Assembly: GCF_004210375.1 (NCBI RefSeq)
Contig: NW_027467782.1
Span: 24,345,276-24,409,275 of the forward strand
DNA length: 64,000 nt
Direction of reading: 5' to 3'
Source of the DNA: Tachypleus tridentatus
Lineage: Eukaryota > Arthropoda > Merostomata > Xiphosura > Limulidae
Shown here: in pieces, positions 22,256 through 34,430 of the stretch
Numbering within the stretch: the first letter of the stretch is position 1
Layout of the letters: every line of letters begins with the position of its first letter
The notes under the pieces: generated by a model
What the model saw: the letters and a program-made list of their open reading frames with translations, nothing else
Databases searched by the model: none
Told to the model about the DNA's origin: nothing
Translations under genes and position numbers: made by a program

Positions 22256-22989
22256 CTCTTCTGATCTCACTTATAATAGCTTTCTTTTCTATAACATAGC
22301 ACACTAATGAAAAGGGTTTGGTCTGTTACTAATGCTTCATGGGCCATATTGCATGCTGAGCCATTCCCAGCACTTTGGACAGAGTGAGTCACTTCCACAC
22401 AAGTGACAATAGTACGTGTCTTGAATGTGTTCCACATCCGAATGGTTTATAATTAAAATGTATTAAAAAACAAAAAAATATATAGCTTTTATACTAACGA
22501 TTTGAAATGATTAAAATAACATTTATCATAGTTTCGATTTCTTCAACGACTTCACGTCTCGAAAATCCAAAACTTAGCAGCAGTCAGACTCCATTTAACA
22601 TTAGCAATTAAAACAACTCATCTCAAAATCTTTTGTCACAAAATACGTCCTTGTTTATGGGCGAAGTCTATGTAGAATCTATAGTTTATTTACCGCCAAC
22701 ACATCCATACCAACTTGTCGTATGGTGGTACCCAGTTGTACATGAAACATAATGTTTTAAATGTATAGAAATACATTTCTTGTCGCTAGGTACTTTTACT
22801 TACTCTGAAGGGAATCCTGTTTAAGGAAGGACATAAATATTTCATAGAATTTGATAAATGTGTTTTTAAGTTTATATAATTCCTTTTTATACCATTTACG
22901 CTGTGTCCGATGTTGTATCTCAGAACGGCTAGTACGAGTATTAACACTTTTTCTTTTTTTGGATAGGGAGAGAACAACATTTCGACCTT

Positions 22990-23224
22990 CCTAGGCGCTA
23001 GCCGTCCCTAATTTAGCAGTGTAAGACTAAAGAGAAGGCAGCTAATCATCACCACCCACTACCAACTCTTAGGCTAGTCTTTTACCAATTAATAGTGAAA
23101 TTGACCGTCACATTATAATTCCCCCACGGCTGAAAGGGCGAGCATGTTTGATGCCACGGGAATTCGAACCCGCTACTCTCAGATTCGGAGCCGAACGCCT
23201 TAACCCACCTGGCTATGACAGGCC
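22990..23224 (-). repeat. SINE-A in right arm
   Basis: Inverted partner of 18626-18858, same insertion point in the Penelope repeat. Its flanks CCTAGG and CCTACG may be the short target duplication. Confidence 0.85.
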
Positions 23225-23525
23225 ACCCATCCTACGTCATCTTCAGACTAAAAAAGAGAGAGTTTGCAAGTTACCGTTGCCAGACACGTCTTAGGTACGA
23301 GAGTATAAACAGGTAAGGAATTGTAGGAGCGTTGAAGTTGAATGTTAGGTTATTAATTAGTATAGGAATAAAGGTGTTCCCTTATATTGGTATAATTTTG
23401 GTTTTATTTGCTGCATAAGTAGGTCTTCTTTGGTTTTGCGTTTGTTTATATTTGTTTCCCTACTTAGTATCTGGGTTTTTTTTATGGTTGTATTGTGTTT
23501 ATTTTATTTGCAGTGTTTTCTTATT
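23225..23525 (-). mobile_element. Penelope-like fragment (right arm only)
   Basis: Pseudo-LTR end (complement of ctgaagatgacg) and non-coding plus C-terminal tail sequence similar to 23860-24100. It joins LINE RT sequence near 23526. Confidence 0.6.
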
Positions 23526-23750
23526 AAGGTGGATAAAAAACTGTCATGAGTGTAAAAAGCAGAGAATAATAATAAATAATTTCACGTCTGACTGTGTGAT
23601 AGTTACAATTGGTGTGCCTCTGGGCTCTGTGCTGGGTCCTCTGCTGTTTATGACTGGTAAATATTTACAGATAACTTTAAGCTTTTTTGGGTTGGGTAAC
23701 TGTACCAAAGATGCTGCAGACTTATAGGGAGATAATTTGATGCATGAGTC
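23526..23750 (+). pseudogene. CR1-like LINE RT fragment in Penelope cluster
   Basis: Translates to KNCHECKKQRIIINNF, then VTIGVPLGSVLGPLLFMTG (RT motif B), then a frame close to the NCTKDAADL of the second LINE at 32048-32314. The ADD motif is deleted. It meets Penelope sequence at about 23760, the same junction as in the copy at 32334. Confidence 0.8.
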
Positions 23751-23754
23751 GATA

Positions 23755-24695
23755 CATAACAGATAATATATCTCAGAATGGCTGGTATGGATATTGACAC
23801 TTTTATTGATAAAGAGAGAACAACGTTTCTACCTTCTTAGATCATCTTCAGTTTAACAAGGAGAGTTTGAAACTGATTGTTGCTGGACATATCTTAGGGA
23901 CGAGAGTATAAACGGGTATTGGATTGTAGTGGCGTTGTAGTTGGATGTTAGGTTATTAATCAGTATAGTTATTAATGTCTTCCTTTATATTGGTTTAATT
24001 TTGGTTTTAGTTGCTGTATAAGTAGGGCTACTTTGATTTTGCATTTGTTTCCCGACTTACTATTTGGGAGTTTTCCACGGTTATGTTGTGTTTATTTGAT
24101 TTGCAGTGTTTTTCTGCTTATTTTTCCAATACAGAAGTCGTGGCAGTTGTTACATTGTATTTGATAAATTATGCTGGTGTGTTTGTCAGTGTAGTTTTTA
24201 CGTAGTATGAACTTTAGTTTTGTTCCTGGTTTTTGAATAAATTTCGTGTTTACTGGAATGTTGTGTTTTGTTATAAGTTTTTTCCAAATGTTGGTCATTT
24301 TTTTGCTGATCTTGGGAACAGGTGGAATGCAGCAGTATAAGGTTTTGTTGTTTGTTGTATTTTGGGATACAATGTTATTGAGTGAGAATAGTTTTGTGGC
24401 TGTGTTTATTTGGTTTCTTAATATGGTGAATATTTGTTATGCTTCATGCGCTGAGTCCTAGAGAATGTATAATCCGGTGTGGATGATTTTTCTGTGGATT
24501 TCTGTTTTGAATTGTGTATCAGTTATAGGAATCTTGAGGTTAAGAAGTGTTATTGGTTAGTTTTTACCTGTTCACAGGTGAACGTAATATTGGGGTGTAT
24601 CGAGTTAACGTGATTGAAAAAGTTTTATTTCAAGTGGGTTTCTCGTCATCAAGAATGTGTCCCATATTGTTTTCTCCGTCACACCTAACATACTC
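23755..24695 (-). pseudogene. Penelope-like RT C terminus and GIY-YIG nuclease
   Basis: Minus-strand reading gives RT thumb sequence, MTNIWKKLITKHNIPVNTK, then the GIY-YIG module IIYQIQCNNCHDFCIGKIS (degenerate 'Y..C..C...YIGET' pattern), truncated soon after. The pseudo-LTR lies at 23825-23860 with a hammerhead-like core in reverse. The nuclease would cut the integration target. The copy has stops and no RT core, so it is inactive. Confidence 0.75.
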
Positions 24696-24880
24696 GCCCT
24701 CTCAGGAGTGGGGCATTATAATTATCGGCTAATCCTACTATTCGTTTGTAAAAGAATAGTCCAAGAGTTGATGGTGGATGGTGATAACTAACTGCCTTCT
24801 CTCTTTCTTCTCACACTGCTAAAGTAGGGACGACTAACGCAGATAACGTTCGTGTAGGTTGGCGCGAAATTTCTAAACAA
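24690..24880 (+). repeat. SINE-A fragment in right arm
   Basis: Inverted partner of 18230-18450, with the same truncation point against Penelope sequence. Confidence 0.8.
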
Positions 24881-25510
24881 ACAAACCGATATTGTTTATT
24901 TTTCGATTTGTTATGATTTAGAGATAAAAGTAAAGAGAAACATATGAACTTAAAAATTCTATTGTTTTTCAGGACACTTTTAAAGACACAATTAGTCAAC
25001 ATTTTACCTCAAATACAAACATCAAGATGATATTGTACATTCTTCGACCATTTGCAAACGCGTCTGTAAGAACAGCCCATAACGGAGATTCCCTTCTTTC
25101 TGAACTTATAATTTTCATATCGGGTCTTTCAAGTATTGTATCATCTGGTAAGTAATAATTGTAATGGATGTTGTGTGTCAATATATCGAAACTTTCTTCA
25201 AACCCAATTCATAGATGTTCCGTAATTCACAAAATGTATCCTACAATGTCTTTGTCAATATTAAAGTCGGATGTAGTCTCTGTCTTTCAACAAGGGTCTA
25301 TCACTTATTATATTGTTGAGACAACATGTAGCTTGCACCTGACTTTGCAATGTCATTCGCTGACAGCGGGTCAGCTTGTATCCACTGTTAGAACGGAGTG
25401 CAATGCCTCCACCTGATTGGCTGCCTGGATACCCTAAATTAAATTACCAAGCCAAACAATCCAAATCTGTTTAGCAGATGTTAGTTAACCTTTTAGGAAT
25501 GAGGTTGATG

Positions 25511-26665
25511 TATATACACTGCTGTCCAAAGTCTTAAATCCAATGAGCATAAAGAAAAAAATTGCATTTTGCGTTGTTAAACTCAACCACTTATTTGAGT
25601 AGGGCTTCGAAAGATGAAAATAAGAAAAGGAAAAATAAAAATAAAAAACTTTTTGGCATTTAATAGGGCAAATGTGAACACTATGAAATTAACCTAAATA
25701 CTAGATGGTCAAAAGTTTAAAACCATGCCATAAAGAAGTCCTAAACAGTATAGGAAATGCCCAGCAAGAGGTCTCAGTAGTGAGTTGTACGGCCGTCATT
25801 TCGAATACCTTCAAACATTCGCTTTGGCATGGTCGATATAAGCGTTTGCAGAAGGCTAGCTGGAATGGTATTCTAAGTGATGAAGATGGCTTCACGTAGA
25901 TCATGCACTGTTTTGAATTGTCGTCCATTTCTATAGACTTTCCTTGCCATCCACCCTCAAACATTTTCAATTGGGTTCAGTTCGGACGAACACGCTGGAT
26001 GGTTCAAAGGAGTCACGTTATTCGCAATGAAAAATCCTTTGTTCTGCGGGCATTGTAGATTGCAGCGTTGTCCTGCTGAAAGAGCCAGTCATTTCCACAC
26101 AAGCGAGGCCTTCAGCCATTAAGGATGCTCTCTCCAATATGCCAATATAGCCTGCTGCTGTTTGACGCCCTGTATAACTTGAAGCTCCACTGTTCCATGG
26201 AAGGAGAAACCATCCCAGATCATGATGGAACCTCCTCCACTGTGTCGTGTAGAAAATGTCTCCGGTGGGATATCCTTATCGTGCCAGTAACGTTGGAAGC
26301 CATCCATCCAGTTAATTTTTTTATCATCAGAGAACAAAATCTTCTTCCACTTTTCCACGTCCCATGTTTGGTGATTCTCAGCAAAGTTTAACCAAGCTGT
26401 TTCGTGGTGTAGAAGAAGGCGTGGCCTTTTAAGAAGTTTATGGTATTTAAAGCCTTTCTCTAGTAAATGCCGTCTTATTGTTCTTGAGCTGCATTCTGCG
26501 TTTGTGAGGGCCTTAATCTGGTTCGACGATCGGCTAGTTTCTTGCCTGACAACCCGTCGAATTTTCCTGCTCAACGCCAGCGAAATTTTCTTGGGCCGAT
26601 CACTTGAAGTTTTCATTTCAAGACCTCAGGGTCTTTTAAGAAATTTACAACAGCATTTTTACTGG
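25511..26665 (-). mobile_element. Tc1/mariner transposon, right-arm copy, 5' truncated
   Basis: One terminal inverted repeat (TATATACACTGCTGT from 25511) is present; the other is missing. The transposase is better preserved than in the left arm: 26119-26616 encodes [17 protein letters not shown], a KHRL-type linker, [17 protein letters not shown] (first Asp), and [17 protein letters not shown], ending at a frameshift. Downstream, 25701-25970 encodes ...MKMFEGGWQGKSIEMDD in a shifted frame, the region of the catalytic Glu. Confidence 0.85.
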
Positions 26666-27200
26666 GGTTCCTCAAACCTTTGTGTGGTATCATACAAATT
26701 TCCATATGTTTAGTTTTTCCATTTAGTAAGTAGCGTTTGATTTTGCCAATATAGAAGGCCTTACAGTCTCGAAACTGTAAAAATATACAAGCCAAGAACA
26801 AAGGGAAGATAGAAAATAGTTTTTAGTTCAGAAAAATTGCTAATGTGCGACGTAGGTTTAAAACTAATCTGAAATCATCTTGAGGTAGTAACAATGAATT
26901 ATGCATATAATTTGAGTTTTTTTGGTCATTTTTGTTTACCAATGTATGGAAGAGAAGAGTATATAGTAAATTGGGGCACAGTTAGTACATTTGGGAATTT
27001 CTTAGAGATATTAGTAAGTTTTTGTAATACATGCTGCAGGTAGCCTTTGCGTTTTAAAGTGTCCTGTATGAGAGAAATTTCAGTGTAAATTAAACTGCGT
27101 AGATCATAGTACGAAATTACTAAGCTAAACGAGTATCTTTTAAGAGGTGATGTAAGATCAATATAAGACTGAATATATAATTGAGATAAACAACCATATA
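26666..27200. other. AT-rich non-coding
   Basis: Nothing recognised. Confidence 0.4.
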
Positions 27201-27219
27201 TAAAATGACAGAAAAGTGT

Positions 27220-27925
27220 CTAGATATAGTCTTCAAGAAGACTCAACGAGAATGGAATATTTGGTCGTATATCAGTTAAAAAACCTTTACGTTGATCTCT
27301 GAATTTTGTCAGAAGACTGAAACTTGCTAAAAAGTACAAATACTGGACTGCTGATGATTGGAAAAGGATAATGTAGACGGACAAGCTCAAGTTTGAAATA
27401 ATTGGTTCAAAGCATAAATTGTACGTCTGATGGAAGAAAGGCGATAGATACTTACTCCAATGCATATCATCTACCATGAAGTATGAGGAAAACAATGTTA
27501 GGGTTGGAGTGGTTCTGCTGAGGCAACAGGAGATATTTGCAAAATAGATGGAAAATAATGGACCAGTACAAGTACCATTAGATACTGATCCACCAAAGTA
27601 TACCCAGTGGTTTGCGTATTATTGGTAAGGAATTCTACTATCAAGAAGATAATGACCCTAAACACTCACCCAACCTATGCAGAAATTACATAGCTTAGAA
27701 AGAAGCTGTTGCAGTCATTTAACCGATCTCAATCCACTTGAGCACATCTGGAATTTGACAGATCAAAATCTTGACAAATCAAAAGTTACTTCCAAAGAAA
27801 TTTTACGTAATTGTATTGAAGACATTTGGAATAAAATCTCAAAGGACACTTTGATTAAATATATTGTAAGAACGCTTGAAAGATTGTCTGCAGGGGAGAT
27901 ACACAGCATATTGACTGTTTGCTGA
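27220..27925 (+). pseudogene. Second Tc1-type transposase relic
   Basis: Frame-shifted pieces read FAKKYKYWTADDWKR-like, an 'FEIIGSKHKLYV' strand, QEDNDPKHSPN (second catalytic Asp), then DLNPLEHIWNLTDQNLDKSK (Glu in LEHIWN) and a C terminus stopping at 27923. This family is different from the Tc1 at 15918 and from that at 32931. No terminal repeats were found, and stops interrupt the first half. Confidence 0.75.
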
Positions 27926-28785
27926 ACCCAAGCACTTCCACTGAGTTTCTTTTGTACTGGATACGAAAATTAATATAATTTTGATGTTTTTCCTGTGATT
28001 TACTTTCAGAAGCCTTAAATCAGATTTCTTTATTTTGTTCTAACACTTTTAAAAGAAAGCTTTACAGATATACAAATGATAAGGGTTGGATTTAAGTTTT
28101 AAAATAATTTTAGTTTGGCTTAGAGGATGAGACAACCGAGATGAGCCTAAAGGTCTCTTGTTGTTCCTAAACGTTATGTTGTTATGTTTGTTCAGTACTG
28201 TTCTATAATAAAAATGCACTTGGTTGTTTATTTTATACAGCATATAGAAAAGGACGGTATTGCTCTTAAATACTGAGGATTTAGCATATTATTGATGTTT
28301 TTAAATGCAAATTAATATAGTGATAAGAGAATCACTAATGGATTTCAAAACCGCGCTTCTGGTATTAAATTAAGATTGAATTATCTTGCTTATTATGAAC
28401 CAGCATATTAAGGAAGTTTTGCTACTATTTTGTATTTTGAATTTTTTATCTATGACAAAACTGTTTGTCCCTACCTATAATTTTCAGTCGGTGTAAATAA
28501 AGTCAGTCAGCAACAACCTACTATCCATAATCAGTACTAAGGATTGACTGTCAATCTTATAACGTTCCCAGAGCTTAAAAATTTGTCACTGGGTCAACCC
28601 GCGTCGTTATGACGTGAAACAATGGTGACAATAAGTACTTCTAAAATAGGGTTTGCTATTAAAAGACATGAAATAGTAATTATAGTACAACTAAGACACG
28701 GATATTTGATACGAATGCTGAAACAAAAAGAATTAAAGAAACACAGACATCTGATTATAAGATAATAAAAATAAAACCATAATAT
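27926..28785. other. AT-rich non-coding
   Basis: Nothing recognised. Confidence 0.4.
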
Positions 28786-29060
28786 AATTCTGTTTTTGAA
28801 ATTTGCTCAAAGCTACTCGAGAGCTATTTGCGCTACCCGTCCTTATTTTAGTAGTGTAAGACTAGAGGGAAAACAGATAGTCATCACCACCCACCGCCAA
28901 CTCTTGGGCTACTCTTTTACCAACAAATAGTGGGATTGACCGTAACATTATAACGCCCCCACAGCTGGGAGGGCGAGCATGTTTAGCACGACTCGGGCGC
29001 GAACCCGCGACCCTCGGATTACGAGTCGCGCGTATTACGCGCTTGGCCATGTCGGGCCAA
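28786..29060 (-). repeat. SINE-A, full length, well preserved
   Basis: Reverse orientation, from T-rich end (ctgtttttgaaatttgctca) to head (ggccatgtcgggcc). The head retains TTACGAGTCGCGCG, the complement of the CTCGTAA anticodon loop. Confidence 0.9.
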
Positions 29061-29989
29061 TAAAAATTATATTTTGGTAATTATTTTATGAGTTTCATAT
29101 GCTCTCAGCTCCTCGGAAAGTTAAATCTCACTCAACTTTTTGTACAATGGGTTTTATAATAGTTTTAATTCTCTAAGTATAATTCTCATACATAAAAACA
29201 CACAAATGTAAATAAAATATTTAATTTAAAATAATTTAAGTGTAAAAGAATGTTAACTTTTTAATTGATAGGTGTCCAAGTTTTTATTTGTGTGGCGGCA
29301 AGGTTGTATGAAAAGTGTGAATATAAATATTAAATATTTAAAATGTATTTAAAGTAATTATTGAAAAACAAAAGTATACATTTTATGACCATTGTATTTA
29401 TGCTTCGGTTTAGCAGAAGAAAAGTTAAATCTTCTGTGTTACGGTGCTTCTTTCATTTTTTAAACAATCAGCAGGAATTGCCACTATATCATGTTAATTT
29501 AAGCCTGAAAACTAATGACAATTTGGAGCGTGACTGACTGAGTAAGTTAATTTGGGGTCTACACTTTATTATAGTTACTTTATAGAACGAAGTTTTATAG
29601 TTGAAGAAGAATAACATTAACAGATCCATGCACTTAAGAAAAGGCATGTTAGCAAGTACTATTAACTCGACTGTGGTGGTAAATTAAAACCAGTGTTTAA
29701 CCTTTTTCACTGACCCGTTTGAGAATCTAATTTGAAAGCTATGAATCCCTTCCCCAGAAAAAATCACATAAATACATACACAGAAAATAATGGAGGAATA
29801 AAATAAATATTTTTTGCCCCAGTTTACTGACTCCTTGAAGCCCTTTCATGGACCACCAGTTAACTGTTATGAACCTTCGATTTAAACAATGGTAGAGGCT
29901 GTGATATTAGTAAAATAGGAAACATAATTGACAGAAAACATATATAAGAGGTATAAAATATTAATGTTTTAACATCTAAAAATAGTTGT
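29061..29989. other. AT-rich non-coding
   Basis: No gene seen. Around 29690-29880 the sequence (e.g. ttgaagccctttcatggacc) resembles hAT-type non-coding ends but no boundary is clear. Confidence 0.3.
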
Positions 29990-31763
29990 CACTACTGTAG
30001 TGTTGGAAGTGTTAGAAATAAAATTGATGGATTCAAAGCAGTTGTGGAAACTGAGGATTTTGATATTATGGGTATCACTGGGATTTGGTTGGATTTGAAC
30101 AATTTTTATCACATTTTTCTTTTGAAATACCAGGTTATGGATTATTTAGTAGAGATAGAGTATTGGAAAAGGGGAGGAATAACTATAAGGAAGGAGTGAA
30201 TTTCACCTTGTTGAGTTAGAACATATTAAGAAAATAGCACTGGGTTTGAGTGTTTGTGGATTTAAAGGGAAAGCCTTTTAACTATAATTTGTTATAGACC
30301 ACTAATTCAGAATATGGAATTTTATGAGAAATTATTTAATGAAACAGAATGATAGCTGAAAAAAGATATTACTATGGGATATTTTAATTTCAAGGATATT
30401 AATTGGAAATACTTTTCAGTTTGACAGTGAGGGGATAGGTTTTTTGAAAATTGTTCAGAACACTACAAGAGTGTTAAAGCACTTATATATTAACAGATGT
30501 TTCAATATAGAATACAGGAGATAAATATGAATGACAATTATAAACAATGTTGAAAGTGATGTCCGTTGTCATTAATACAGGTCTGGATCCTTCTTATTTT
30601 GTTTCTAAACACTGCTATCAGTAGCTGGCTTAAAATGGACTGAATGAATGCTGTTATTGCTGCTTTCAAAGCTGCACAGTGACTTTCTGAACACCCTGTA
30701 TTAGATTTAATATTAGTATCTGATGTGAACATGATAAAAGTTGAGTTTGGTGAGTGCTTAAGTACAAGTGACCATTGCATTATTAGGTTGGGGTTTTACT
30801 TCATGTAGAATTTAAGAAAAGAGTACCCCAATTACAAATATCAGAAAAATCCATTTTGATAGAAAGAGACATGATCTGGCTTCTGTAGTTCATGAAGAGT
30901 TGGGAGATCTTGAATATGTGTGGGAAGCATTTAGGAAAAAAAAAAAATGCTTACAGAACATGCATATTCACAACAGAAAACAATAGGGCAATGAATCAGA
31001 ATAAACCAGTGTGGTTTAGTAAAGGTTTAAGAGGTTGTGTGAGGGATAAACATAATGCATTCATGAAATTTAAAATTACTGAAAATAGTAAGAACTTACA
31101 GGACTAAGAAATCAAGAGAGTTGGTTAAAAAGAAAATTAAAAGGGCAAGTAATACATGTGAATGAGGGTTGGCTCAAACAGTGGATAAGGAATTCTTTAG
31201 AAATATGATGGACAAGCAAAACATGAAGATGGGGGTTGGGCCTCTTAAAAAATTATAGCAAAAGGCTGAACTAAGAAGGTTATGAGGTGGTAATCTTATT
31301 ACATTATATGAGTTCTTCAGTTGTTACAAAGAAATATACAGGTATTATGCTTTAGCTAGAACACTTGATGTTTGGGGAATATATTGATGTAAAAGATATT
31401 TTAAGTTCTGAAATTGTAAGAAAAAATTGGGAAACCTAAGAATTGATAAAACCTCTGGACCACACAACTTTTATCTGAGAAGTTTAAAGAAACTTAGATA
31501 TTTTTATGTGTGAATACTAGCTAACATTTGTTTATAGGTCATTGAGTCATGGAAGAGTATTAAAAGATTAGAAGTTGGTTAATAGTAGTTCAATATTTAA
31601 AGGAGGTGATGAACATTGTCCAGGCAATTATAGGCCATTTAATCTTACATCAGTAGTTGGAAAGGTTTTGAAAGGATGATTTAAGATGTATTGCAGAATC
31701 ACTTAAAGCAGTTTGATATAGTGTCAGAGAGCCAGCATGGCTTCAGTAAGGGAAAATCTTTAA

Positions 31764-31905
31764 TTATGATAAGAAACCCACTTGAAGTAAAAATGTATTC
31801 TCAAGAAGGTTGATATGGGTGTTGAAACTTTGATTAAAATAAAGTACAGGTGACCTAAGGACGTTGAAAGGTTGTTTTGTACTTTGGTTAAACAAGACTT
31901 TTCCT
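31764..31905 (-). mobile_element. Penelope fragment inserted in LINE RT
   Basis: Contains Penelope end sequence (aagaaacccacttgaagtaa; gacctaaggacgttgaaagg). LINE coding breaks on the left (GKSLIMI) and resumes on the right (FFWSNLRM-type). Similar A/T-rich words around both edges suggest a target duplication. Confidence 0.6.
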
Positions 31906-32344
31906 TTAATTAAAATAATCTTCTGGTCTAATTTGAGGATGTAACTGAGAGGGTTGATGAAAGAAGAATTTTGAATTTGGTTCACTTGATTTTCAGAAAG
32001 CATTTGATAAGGTACCTCGTAAAAGACTTGTTACAAAAATTAAGTCTGTGGATGTGAGGAAAATGTTATTAAGTTTGATAGAAAACTATCATGAGTGTAG
32101 AAAGCACAGAATAGTAATAAGTAGCTTCAGGTCTGACTGTGTGATAGTTACAACTGGTGTGCTTCTGGGCTCTGTGTTGGGTCCTCTGCTGTTTATGACT
32201 GGTATTAATGATATGGACTCTGGAATGACTAATAAAAATTTACAGATAACTTTAAGATTTTTGGGTTGGGTAACTGTACCAAAGATGCTGCAGACTTACA
32301 GAAAGATAATTTGATGCATTGAGTCATAACATGACAGATAATGT

Positions 32345-32607
32345 GTCTCCGAATGGCTGATATGAGTATTAGCACTGTTATTGATAAGGAGAGAACAACA
32401 CTTTGACCTTCCTGAGTCACCTTCAGGTCAACAAAGAGAGTTTGCAACTGATTGTTACCGGACACATCATAGGGACGAGAGTATAAATGGTATGGAATTG
32501 TAGGAGGCATTGCAGTTGGATGTTAGGTTATTAATTAGTAAAGGAATAAAGGTGTTCCATTCTGAGATGCATTTTTATTTCAAGTGGATTTCACATCATC
32601 ATGAATA
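32345..32607 (-). mobile_element. Penelope fragment in LINE, 11-bp target duplication
   Basis: ACAGATAATGT occurs at 32334-32344 and 32608-32618. Inside are a pseudo-LTR stretch with a hammerhead-like core in reverse (32395-32425) and an abrupt join near 32560, so most of the element is deleted. LINE coding continues after it (KVMHVDFHNSNLKT). Confidence 0.8.
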
Positions 32608-32930
32608 ACAGATAATGTTTATTCATAATTAAGGTGATGCATGTAGATTTTCATAATTCCAATTTAAAAACTGTGGTTGAAGGAAAAGATGTTGTTGTGA
32701 TCACAAAATCACTTAAGTCATTTAAATAGTGTATTGTAGCCAGCAGTAAGGCTGATAGGATTTTGGGTAGCATCCATAGTAATATTGAATATAAGACAAG
32801 AGATATTGTTTCATTGTATAAATCATTCATACGGCCTTATTTAGAATACTGTACACACTTTAGGGCTCCATTCCTTAACAAAAATATTTAATTGTTGGAG
32901 AAGGTTCAGAGAAATGCTGTTAGGATAATA

Positions 32931-34076
32931 TACTCTTCAGAAAAAAGAAATGCAAAAGGGATATTTTTGTTATTTTAAAGAGAAATATATGTAATAACGT
33001 TACAAGCTCAGAGTATGTGATGTAACACGTTAAGGCACTGATTGTCAGACCAAAATGACAATAAAAGTTTTGCACTTTGAAAACGGAGGAAAACATCGGA
33101 TTTTTTGCCAAAACGCATGTGTGTCCAATAAATTTGTTTGAGAGATCTGCATGTTCTGCAAGTGCAACATGTGCAAAATCCCTATAAAAGTGACAGGTTC
33201 TCGGTTTCCATAGCTCAGTGTTAAGCGACCGACATGCAATACAGTTACGCCAATACTGACTGAAGCACAACACAACAATGCAATTGGTCGCTTGGAAGCA
33301 GGCGAATCTCGATCAGATGTTACCAGAGCTGTGAATGTCCACCCAAGCACCATCACAAGGCTATGGAATCGTCACCAACAACATGGATCAACTTGTGACT
33401 GTCCACGATCTGGCAGATCTCATGTGACCACGCCCGCACAAGATCGCAACATCCGGTTACGTCGCCTTCGGGACAGGACCACCACTGCGACGTCTACTGC
33501 CTCAACCATACCAGGGCTGCGTAGGATTTTCGATCAGACCGTATGCAACCGTCTATGAGATTCTTAGGCCCCATGTGCAACCCATTATGGTGAACGTCAA
33601 CGACGTTTTTCAACATGACAACGCCCCTCCTCACACAGCCCGACTCACCACTGTCTTCTTGAGACACCACAACATCAATGTTCTTCCCTGGCCCTCCAGA
33701 TCACCAGATTTAAACCCCATCGAACATCTTTGGGACGAGTTGGACCGACTTCTGCAATGGCGACAGACTCTACCTCAGCTTGCAGCAGCTTTGCAGGCTG
33801 AGTGGACAGCCATTCCACAGGATGTGATTCATCATCTCATTGCTTCCATGAGCAGGAGATGCCAAGCAGTTATTGATGCTTACAGGGGGGATACTTGTTA
33901 TTGACGTTGAGTGACGTTAAACTTCACCTAGTGAGCATGGACTTTGCCTTTGCAGACTTTGGATGTTCAGCAGTTAATGTGCAAAGTTTCACACATGTCA
34001 TACAGAACTACCTGGAATAAACTTGTTGACAATGTGTCTCGTATTTTGCCTTTTGTGTTTCTTTTTTTGAAGAGTA
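32931..34076 (+). mobile_element. Tc1-type transposon, internally deleted
   Basis: Terminal inverted repeats beginning ACTCTTCARAAAAAGAAA lie at both ends, next to TA. 33292-33558 encodes the N-terminal DNA-binding part (SDVTRAVNVHPSTITRLWNR). The sequence then skips to a frame that restarts at about 33555 (PHVQPIMVNVNDVFQHDNAP, second Asp; SRSPDLNPIEHLWDELDR, Glu) and ends at the stop at 33902. The middle with the first catalytic Asp, perhaps 400-450 bp, is missing. Coding is otherwise well preserved, so this looks young and non-autonomous. It lies in the LINE C-terminal region. Confidence 0.85.
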
Positions 34077-34430
34077 TATATTGGATGTGGATTGTTCTGT
34101 GAGGAGAAAATCTCAAAATTTATTTCTCTGGATAGGAGAAAGGTGAAGGAGATTTGATTAAGGTGTTTAACATTATTAAGGGTGTCAGCAATATAGATCT
34201 ATCAAAGGTTTTTGTGTATAACAGTGAAAACAATAAGGTAAGCAGTCATAAGTTAAAATTTTGGCAGTACTGGAGATGTTTGCAGTTTAGACAGTATTAC
34301 TTTCCAAGAGGGTGGTTAGTGTTTGGAATGAGCCTATGAAAGAAATGATGTAAAAATACATGATTAAATACCATAAATTTATACTGACAGATAAGTTGGA
34401 ATATGTAAAGAACAGTGGAAAAGTTAGGAA

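Larger units (their letters stand above)
22505..26665 (-). repeat. Right arm of large inverted duplication
   Basis: Reverse complement of 16345-19325, with about 1.27 kb of additional Penelope/LINE sequence at 23225-24497 and without the left-arm SINE-B. Similarity ends at 22505 inside and near 26665 outside, where the Tc1 copy is also cut off before its other terminal repeat. The Penelope fragment that flanks the extra segment continues into it, so loss from the left arm is more likely than gain here. Confidence 0.85.
29990..34430 (+). mobile_element. CR1-like LINE, second copy, with three insertions
   Basis: In order: endonuclease (SVRNKIDGFKAVV, FDIMGITGIWL) from 30000; linker KPVWFSKGLRGCVRDKHNAF at about 31000; RT fingers and palm (FRKHLIRYLVK-type motif A at about 31995, GVLLGSVLGPLLFMTGINDM at 32155); post-RT ADRILGSIHSNIEYKTRDIV and SFIRPYLEYCTHF at about 32750-32870; and the C-terminal tail VFNIIKGVSNIDLSKVF at about 34165 to LTDKLEYV at 34400. 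Penelope fragments sit at 31764 and 32345 and a Tc1 element at 32931. Frameshifts throughout; inactive. Confidence 0.8.
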
